In this document: positions 58,140 through 64,000 of the stretch, piece after piece
Position numbering within the stretch: position 1 is the first letter of the stretch
Layout of the letters: each line of letters starts with the position of its first letter
Assembly (NCBI GenBank): GCA_026419785.1
Contig: JAODTK010005220.1
Span: 434,001 to 498,000, forward strand
Origin: Sclerodactyla briareus
Taxonomy: Eukaryota; Echinodermata; Holothuroidea; Dendrochirotida; Sclerodactylidae
DNA length: 64,000 bases
Reading direction: 5' to 3'
Made by a program: the position numbers and the translations under genes
Notes under the pieces: generated by a model
Database searches by the model: none
What the model saw: only the letters and a program-made list of their open reading frames with translations
Told to the model about the DNA's origin: nothing

Positions 58140-58545
58140 ATTAGAGTGGGGTCAACAACATCCCATAATACGCTGTTCAAAAAGGGTCAAATTAAAAGGA
58201 ATATCCTTGCCATACAATGTTCAGGTTTTCCTGACTGTAAATTATCTTGACCCAACACCATTAGGGCAATAGAGTTCATCCTTTCCCTATCTGCCTATGT
58301 ACAACCCTTATTATTTGAACTTGATTACATATGCGTTTGGGAAATACAGTGTGAACGGCGTTTTGCGGTGACACGCCTCCCGACTCGTGAAATGGCTTCA
58401 AATACAATAGGTTTCATCCTCCTTGTATATGCAACCAATCATCAAATTTGATGTTAGATATCGTGTTGATAAGCTTTGGGCTTGTGGCCTCTCGCGACTT
58501 CTAGTGACCTTCTCACCTAGGCCAAAACAGAAACCGAAAGGTTAT
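58140..58545 (-). mobile_element. TGACC-family tandem-repeat fragment
   Basis: About 2.5 degenerate units similar to 4.1-5.3 kb. They carry 'TTCATCCTTTCC.TATCTGC..ATGTACAACC', 'TTCATCCTCCTTGTATATGCAACCAA' (in pieces), 'TATCGTGTTGATAAGC', and 'TAGTGACCTTCTC'. No microsatellite partner is visible. Confidence 0.5.
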
Positions 58546-60019
58546 CCTCAGCATATATGCAGCCAATCCTACCTAAAGAACTTGGTAACATGATGCGTTC
58601 GCTGAAAAGCAATGAAAAAAAAATGCACACACACATACATACGCTACGCACGGACCCTCTAATTACACGCAGTTACCGTAGTCAGGATACGTGCGAGTTG
58701 AAGGGGTTAACTGCATCAAATGTGGCGAGGATATTTCAGGGTCTTAATGATTGGTAAAATTGGCGATGGATAGACAGGTATTCCATCACCGTTACCGCCA
58801 TTAGTAGGATAGGATGGTGCATGTTATAACACCGTCACATCCAATATGATACTGAGTTGCATGTAACATGGAGCTTACCTCTATTGTTTGGCTTAGCCAC
58901 TTTTGGATACCAAAAATAGTACATGCGTTTAAAAACCAACGGCTGATCTGCCTGGCGGACGACCAATGAGTACAACGTTCGCAGGAAACGTTTTGTCGTT
59001 ATCAGGGTCTGTGTCATCTTGGCCATCCGTAGAATAGAAGTTTTCTTTGCATGCAGCTATAAACGCAACGGTTGGTATACAAACAGGTACCATGTCTTAA
59101 TAACCGTAAAATACCTTGTATAAACAATAATTAAATTATTAACCCAACGTCATGCCTTGTAAGTTACGCCACCCTAATGCTTATTTCATGCATGCATTTT
59201 AAAGGTACAAGAAAGTAAGTATTCTTAACCTGTTAGGGCCGTTATGGACCCACAATTATTAATTAGGGAGGAGGAAAACAGTTAGTACCTGGTCTATTAA
59301 TTACGAAGAAGGAAGAGAATAATAAATCACTTGAAGGATTTTCATTAAAGTGAAGCTCGAGACAATTATATCAGCAGCGCTCCCAAAACTGATTAAACCA
59401 AACGGGATAATCACCAATCCAGGAAGTATAGAGATCAGTGGAAGCTATTACCTCTCCTGCTGAACGGGTGTTGGTCAGTTGACCAAAGCATCAGACCAGG
59501 AGCTTTCAGTCCGGAGATTCGAATTGGGGCACATCCCCAGTTCCCGTATGCGGGAAACTAGCTCACCGAAAGGTTTTTAGTTGGCATCAGAGGGCGCCTT
59601 CACCATGCACGCTCTATTGACAAATAGGTGCCAAAAGTTGCGAACACCCCCTAATATTTGTACAAAAAACAGCATTTGATAAAGGCAAAAAATTATTGTC
59701 GTCGTCAATAAGGACTGTAGGAGGTGGTGTTGAGGACCCGAAAAACCTCCCCATAACTACGCTTCTCATCTACTCTTCGTGACGAATTTCACCCAAATAA
59801 TATTCCACAAGCTTTTCGTTGGCCGGCGAAAATGACTTTTAGAACGTATTTCGAATGATTTCAAACAGAAAGCGAGGATGGATAGGATAGAATAGCTTAT
59901 TGAGGCGGGTTTTGACTTCGGTGTCAGGACTAGGCTACGGACTGTGATTCGAGGCGCATTGAGCTCGAAAACTTATCTGCACTGTTGAACAAGCATGTCC
60001 CAGTTATTTTGCTTTTCTA
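58546..60019. other. No gene; possible tRNA-like stretch at 59440-59515
   Basis: GTTGGTCAGTTGACC ... GGAGATTCGAATTGGGG has a box-B-like core but a poor box A and no stem pairing, so it is recorded only as a faint SINE trace. Confidence 0.3.
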
Positions 60020-60240
60020 CGCCACCCACGCGAGTAAATGTGGGTACCTCGTGTAGATAGTGAGGCCTGTATGTGGCTGCCCTTTTAGAAGTACCCCGGA
60101 GAACACGATGAAGTGACGTAATGGAATGGTGCTGCGGGAGAGTTAACAAGCCAGAAAATCATACGCGCATAGGCACTGGATGTTATTATTATTATTATAT
60201 TATTATTATTATTATTATATTATTATTATTATTATTGGTC
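60020..60240 (+). mobile_element. SINE 3' part with (ATT)n tail
   Basis: Shares GAACACGATGAAGTGACGTAATGGAATGGTG-like sequence (compared piecewise) with the SINE body at 4843-4890, in the same order. It then runs into (ATT)n at 60184-60236. The tRNA head is missing or unrecognisable, so this looks 5'-truncated. Confidence 0.5.
60184..60236. repeat. (ATT)n microsatellite
   Basis: About 17 ATT units with two single-base breaks, directly after the SINE-like sequence. Confidence 0.93.
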
Positions 60241-61728
60241 CCACTTATTAAATATTAGATATTAAATTGTTCAACTTTCAACAAGGCTGGAGAATTGTTA
60301 AAAAACTTGTGCCATGATTGGACATTCAAGATTCCAAAGCAAACTTACCTAAACTTCTTGCTGTGGTGAAGAATCAGTTGAGTGGATGAGCACTGCTTCG
60401 GAAGTATCTTCTAATGGCTAGTGGATTCTATTGCTAGTATAATTTTTGTTAGGTTTGGGGATTAGAATGAGGATAGGGATAGTATGTCAACCGAAAAATT
60501 CTTTGATGACAGTGATCACGGGTGAAATCGGTCTGGGGTGTTAACTTGCATGCGTAATGAATAGAAGTACCAAAAGTCCAAGTCATATTTACATGACCAT
60601 TAGCCTTTAACAAAAACGCATTCATGATCAAAACAGATTGTATCTAATCGACAGTTCGTTCGTTTTTGTTTTGTTTTTGGTAATTAGGTAAGTGCTCTAA
60701 TTCGGGTGCATGAGCCATGTACATATTGATTGGGGTCTTGTTGACAAAGTAACACCTCTCAGTACAGTTAACCCCATGGCCTGATAGGCCAACGAGCTCC
60801 CTTTTGCATAGTTTAGGTTTTATGTTTATTTACTTCGGTTAGGTCATTTGGAAACTAAAGGGCGTCCGAGTGGGTGGTGTGTTGACTAAAACAATCACAA
60901 CGACTGTTAATCTGTTACCCTACGTCAGCAATGGCGTCAACATTACAGTTTTGAGCGACGCACAGGTCATTTTTAGGGCCATGTGTATATGTCATATCCC
61001 GTTTTGTCTTGCCCATTAAGTCCCATTGTCCGCTCTAGAAAAGGATTTCTGCCCCAGCAGCTCCGAGGGACTCGCTCCGCATCATTTCCCGGACTACCCA
61101 GGAGCAGGAGGAAAGGAAATCACGTTCTGTCATCAAGACGGATCGAGAATAATCCTCGAACGTTCCGTTAATCTGCCCAACATGGCGAGTAATACTCTCT
61201 TAATCAATCATGACCGGTCTGGACTAATACGGGTGGTGGAAGTACGGTGATGACATTCTATAGTCAATAAGGAAAGTCAGTGGCATCTCTGCGGTCTATA
61301 TAAAACTTTAAAAATTGAAGCCTAATGTTGCTCCTCACGTTCATTATCGGAAATTCGTCTGCAGTGTCACGCGCGGACGTACAGCTGTGTCGAGTATACA
61401 AGTTCACTGTCAGAATTATTCATATTGTAATGAGAAAATATTATTCACGCCACATATGATCCCAACGTTGATGTTTCACTGGTGGAAAGTACTGGAAGAT
61501 GGGAGAATCACCAACTCTCCAAGTAGCGACAAACTATAACCAGAACACAGGATTGCAACGGCAAGTTAGCCTTGTGTGCGTTACTGCAGTACGGCTTGGT
61601 GTATCACTTTGCACGTGGCGTGACGATATTTTGTATGCCTATACTGATTAATTAACGGTCATAATAGATGGATATAGTTAGGCTTGTTCTGATGAGGAGT
61701 AGGCTTTTTTGTATTTTTTCTTCATTCA
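60241..61728. other. No gene recognised
   Basis: A 74-codon open stretch at 61026-61250 has good composition and ends next to a GTGATG donor-like site. I cannot assign it to a family and leave it as an uncertain exon candidate. Confidence 0.35.
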
Positions 61729-61754
61729 TTTATTTATTTATTTATTTATTATTT

Positions 61755-61786
<32 letters not shown>

Positions 61787-61892
61787 TTTGTCTATTTGTT
61801 TATTTATCTATTTATTTTTCTATCTATTCATCCATTTATTTATTTAGTTATTTATTTATTATTTATTTATTTATTATTTATTCATTTATTTT
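61729..61892. repeat. (TTTA)n microsatellite, ~165 bp
   Basis: TTTA/TTAT repeats with scattered TTG, TC and TA breaks. The Phe/Ile/Tyr/Leu-rich frame through it is an artefact. Confidence 0.94.
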
Positions 61893-64000
61893 CTAATCAT
61901 GAAAACGACTTTGCTCGATTTTTATTCAACAAGCTATCTCTGAGTTCAGGGACCATGCAGGACGCTAATCCAGAATCGAGGGAGGGTTCACTAGTCCGAA
62001 GGTTTGGGCGACAGAATTAGACTCTGAAGTGATAACAGTCAAAAGTAAGCATAAGCAAGGAAAGTGAAGAGGAACTTTGAGACGGAAAATACTCAAGGCA
62101 CCTATCAACTCGTCACCAAAGTATAATTTTCTGCGCAAAGTCCACATTCGGCGCCAAAGTACTTTACGGCACCGACGTCGTCGAAACTAGAGAACCTTCT
62201 GACAACGTGAACCTTCGAATATTAAATAACTATCGAGCCAGGAGCAAACCCGAACAGCGTGCCATGTTATCCCAGAGATAATGGGCCCTGTCGATAAGTC
62301 GCCTCATCTTTCGACTTCGACAAATGCACAGAGATCTGAGGAAGGCATCCACACCTTGCTTATGTACGATCCAATAAAATCTCCATGAATGCGTAATGTG
62401 AATCTTCAAGTTCCCATACCACTCCCTCTATGGCAATTGTCATGCAAGGAGGACGCGACTATTGGCACCTTTTTTTATTACATTACGACAGTCGAACCAA
62501 TACCATAATTCAGCATGATTAGAGTGTACCGATAGGCACAGACAGCTATTGCAAAAATTACAGTGACATCACGAGGGGAATAGCAGGATCCCCTATAATA
62601 CGAAGTCAATGTAAAACGTGTACACTCTTGGAAATGTTGTAACAAACAAGCAATGGATGGGCTTGCAATAAAAATATTTTTCAATCATATTCATTAGCAT
62701 TATATTAATATTTCATGAAATATTAAAGGAATAACCGCAAACAATACCTAAGGGAATACTGGCCCTCTTTCGCTTCATGTTATAATGGCGTCGATGCAGC
62801 CTTCAATGGTAGGGTATCTTGGACGCCTCCCCCACCCCCCCCACCCTCCCGCTCCTTCCCCTGTGTTCATAGCAAATCTGTTACACGACCATCGATTTCA
62901 AGTCCGGGGAATGGGCTTTTGAGAATACCCTGACCACGTCACACACGATGAACTTAACTGAAGACTAACCATACGAGAACCTAATAACCTCATCAACTTT
63001 GCACATACATAAACATATACATACACACGCAAGCCAATCAACACTGCCAGTTCTCAGGGGGGGGGTTGAATGGTAGTCCTTGAAGTTGCCGTGGCAAGTA
63101 GTCACCTGACTGATACACCGCGGCACTAACACCAGACCACACTCACCCGCACCTATATAGGTAAGACAGTCGTACGTACCTGAGTGCAAATACCACAGAC
63201 GGTACAGACCGCCACAGATAACAACAACGATGAGTGTAAGGAGCTAGAATATTTAACCCACATGCGAGTATTCGCATAGTTGAACAAGATAATTAAACTT
63301 TGACAGTTACGTCGGCCGCAATCGGTGACTGCTGGTCATGGTCTTCACATTTTAGGCTAGTTACTGGTTGGTGCTATAGCGCGGCCTGTCCTGACCCGAC
63401 TGGTCTTCAGTAACCACTGTTCATAGTTTAAAAAGGCGTTGTCATGTAAATATGCCTACACTTTGGCTCTTTCTATGCTACTTGTGGCGCTGACCCTCGG
63501 ATAAAATTTTCATTTGACGCCGTACGCCATATTTTTTCCCCCGTAAAACTGGTTTGTGTGGCAGATGTAGATAGGAAAGGGATATCTTCAATCTACTGCG
63601 ATTTTCATGTTGTCTTTCCCTGAAAAAACCCTCAACATCGGATGTTCAATTTGAGGCTAACTGCAAATGTGTTCTAGAAACCAATTACTGAGCCACCGCT
63701 GGCTAGTTTTGATTTGTGTTGATTTTACAAGCATGAATAAACCGTTCGGTCACTTTCCGCATGCTCAGCCAAGAGATTGTAATGTCAATTTCTATTGACC
63801 GAGACTGAACTAAGGACTGCAGTGGGTGCCAAACCTCACAAGATGGAAGTTCCGTAGGTTACCGCAATTGTTGAAGATCAACCCGAAGTATAGCAATAAC
63901 GTGAAAGTGAATAATAAACAATGACGCGCCAGAAACAAAATCACTTGACTGATTACTGGCCTACAGTATTGTTATTTTTTCTGTTAACAGCAATTGTGGC
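61893..64000. other. No gene recognised
   Basis: Short unassigned ORFs. C-rich tract at about 62828-62850 and G tract at 63057-63065. No RNA gene, element end or tandem array was noticed up to the end of the window. Confidence 0.4.

Noticed and set aside
61709-62020. Phe/Ile/Tyr-rich ORF that could look like a membrane protein
   Set aside because: It is a translation of the TTTA microsatellite.

Overview
This is animal nuclear DNA. It has sparse interrupted coding sequence, a very high load of short non-autonomous transposons, tRNA-derived SINEs and microsatellites, and no bacterial operon structure. The frequent TAGGCCTA-type words, the GGTCAAGGTCA/TGACCTTGA tandem-repeat families, and gene families common in marine invertebrates suggest an invertebrate deuterostome. 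An echinoderm, possibly a sea cucumber, is my best guess, but this is an inference from style and not a species call. Every recognisable coding stretch changes frame every 50-200 bases, and the copies of the longer duplications differ by many 1-2 base indels. The window therefore looks like an unpolished long-read assembly, so I cannot fully separate real pseudogenes from sequencing error. Layout: 1-4.07 kb is mostly featureless. From 4.07 to 6.2 kb two copies of a microsatellite/tandem-repeat element lie head to head, one carrying a nested SINE. From 7.46 to 8.62 kb there is another array of the same family. From about 9.06 to 11.09 kb lies an intronless-looking, frameshifted gene of a large uncharacterised animal protein family whose motifs resemble a PIN/FEN-like nuclease fold followed by a CXC-type cysteine-rich tail. 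From 11.28 to 12.26 kb are a two-copy repeat and another microsatellite element. From 13.17 to 17.41 kb three hAT-type non-autonomous DNA transposons are visible with their 8-bp target site duplications; a deletion copy follows at 18.46-19.01 kb. From 25.8 to 27.1 kb lies a dead CR1/L2-like LINE reverse transcriptase. From 28.4 to 30.7 kb is a 1.1-kb tandem duplication. From 34.0 to 35.05 kb the plus strand carries clustered poly-C tracts. From 36.84 to 37.36 kb is a 280-bp duplication. From 40.07 to 41.8 kb is a leucine-rich-repeat receptor ectodomain (signal peptide, LRRNT, about ten LRRs, LRRCT). From 42.81 to 44.94 kb a second inverted copy of the 16.5-kb hAT family is split by a complete tandem-repeat/microsatellite insertion. 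From 49.0 to 49.9 kb are SINEs on the minus strand. From 51.08 to 53.35 kb are a near-perfect 100-bp duplication and long micro/minisatellites. The last 10 kb hold only repeats and short unassigned ORFs. No functional pathway links these genes. The window reads as intergenic, repeat-rich DNA holding one host-like receptor gene (LRR), one probable selfish or domesticated family member (PIN-like/CXC), and layers of mobile elements inserted into one another. The nested pair at 42.8-44.9 kb is the most informative part, because the undisrupted copy at 16.5 kb acts as an empty-site control that brackets the ends of the inserted element.
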